Shown here in pieces: positions 63,716 to 64,000 of a stretch of DNA of 64,000 nt. A model generated the notes under the pieces. That model was not told the DNA's origin. It saw only the letters and a list, made by a program, of their open reading frames with translations, and made no database searches. Source of the DNA: Actibacterium pelagium (GTDB taxonomy: Bacteria > Pseudomonadota > Alphaproteobacteria > Rhodobacterales > Rhodobacteraceae); the NCBI RefSeq assembly GCF_002285415.1, contig NZ_NSBU01000007.1:1326583-1390582 (forward strand), in the 5' to 3' direction. The translations under genes and the position numbers were made by a program. How positions within the stretch are numbered: position 1 is the stretch's first letter; the number at the start of each line of letters is the position of its first letter.

Positions 63716-63833
63716 TACCCAAACACCTACACTAAAATTGTTCCTGTTCCGAGGCGACGTTAAATAATGCGTGGGCGGAGTAAAGCCTTTTTAACCAACA
63801 TGCTCGCGCAAAACGCGAAAAATTGCCCTGATA

Positions 63834-64000
63834 CTATCTTTTCACCAGATTGCCGTCGCGCAACTCAATTACCCGATCCATCCGCTCCGCCAATTCAAGG
63901 TTATGCGTCGCGACCAATGCGGACAGGCCCGTCTCACGGACAAGGGTCATCAGGGCGCTGAAGACCACGTCAGAAGTACCCGGATCAAGGTTGCCGGTTG
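63834..64000 (-). CDS. lolD: Lipoprotein-releasing ABC transporter ATPase LolD (C-terminal part)
   Basis: Only the last 55 codons are inside the window, ending TAG at 63834. They read [20 protein letters not shown], then [20 protein letters not shown] and [13 protein letters not shown]. These are the end of the Walker B/D-loop region, the H-loop histidine (ATHN) and the typical LolD C-terminus. LolD powers transfer of lipoproteins from the inner membrane to LolA. The gene start, and presumably lolC/E, lie beyond 64000. Confidence 0.9.
   Translation of the reverse strand, partial: TGNLDPGTSDVVFSALMTLVRETGLSALVATHNLELAERMDRVIELRDGNLVKR

Overview
The window is chromosomal DNA from an alphaproteobacterium of the Rhodobacteraceae, most likely the marine Roseobacter group. 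The evidence is gene content: an ECF sigma factor paired with a ChrR-type zinc/cupin anti-sigma factor, a dnaG-rpoD macromolecular-synthesis pair, nrdR-ribD, hom-glpX-recJ, a BCCT osmolyte transporter, a TRAP transporter, many acyl-CoA dehydrogenases, and the SD and codon style of high-GC roseobacters. No phage, transposase, CRISPR array or rRNA operon was seen. No species is assigned.

Layout. 0-5 kb: 3' part of an ECF sigma gene with chrR, an A/T-richer TPR-sulfotransferase gene, and a BCCT transporter on the minus strand. 5.5-12.3 kb: ribE and the nrdR-ribD pair, all minus, split by a plus-strand capsule-export trio (kpsS, an outer-membrane polysaccharide-export lipoprotein, kpsC). 12.3-18 kb: a candidate sRNA, yjbQ, a small lipoprotein, an HlyU-like gene, rpoD and dnaG. 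18-23.3 kb: two tandem paralogous copies of a three-gene TadE-TadE-TadG cassette, each closed by its own terminator. 23.4-32.5 kb: glutamate dehydrogenase, pirin, a TetR regulator, hom-glpX-cysteine hydrolase-recJ and tRNA-Glu(TTC).

32.5-42.7 kb: a LysR regulator divergent from an acyl-CoA dehydrogenase/CoA-transferase/dehydratase operon, then two MDR reductases, a saccharopine-reductase-like protein and a CrtI-like FAD oxidoreductase. 43-55.6 kb: an aromatic-acid catabolic island. It holds a TRAP uptake system, an FAD aromatic hydroxylase with its own MarR, and a seven-gene operon (SDR, crotonase, MarR, feruloyl-CoA synthase, amidohydrolase, DUF3237, acyl-CoA dehydrogenase) that looks like a CoA-dependent side-chain beta-oxidation route for phenylpropanoids.

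55.7-62 kb: a formylglycine-generating enzyme next to a truncated thioesterase, and a tryptophan-to-anthranilate module: MarR-kynA-kynU-RAM protein on minus, and gcdH plus a kynurenine-formamidase-like hydrolase on plus. 62-64 kb: a DMT-type membrane protein, an RTX-repeat protein, and the 3' end of lolD running off the window.

The most interesting item is the duplicated Tad cassette. All three partners duplicated together and diverged while keeping order and junctions, which suggests two dedicated pilin-like complexes without a Tad secretion motor nearby. Second are the regulatory signals: a candidate sRNA upstream of nrdR, a GANTC cluster upstream of rpoD, and related AT-rich dyads in front of the aromatic-catabolism operons.
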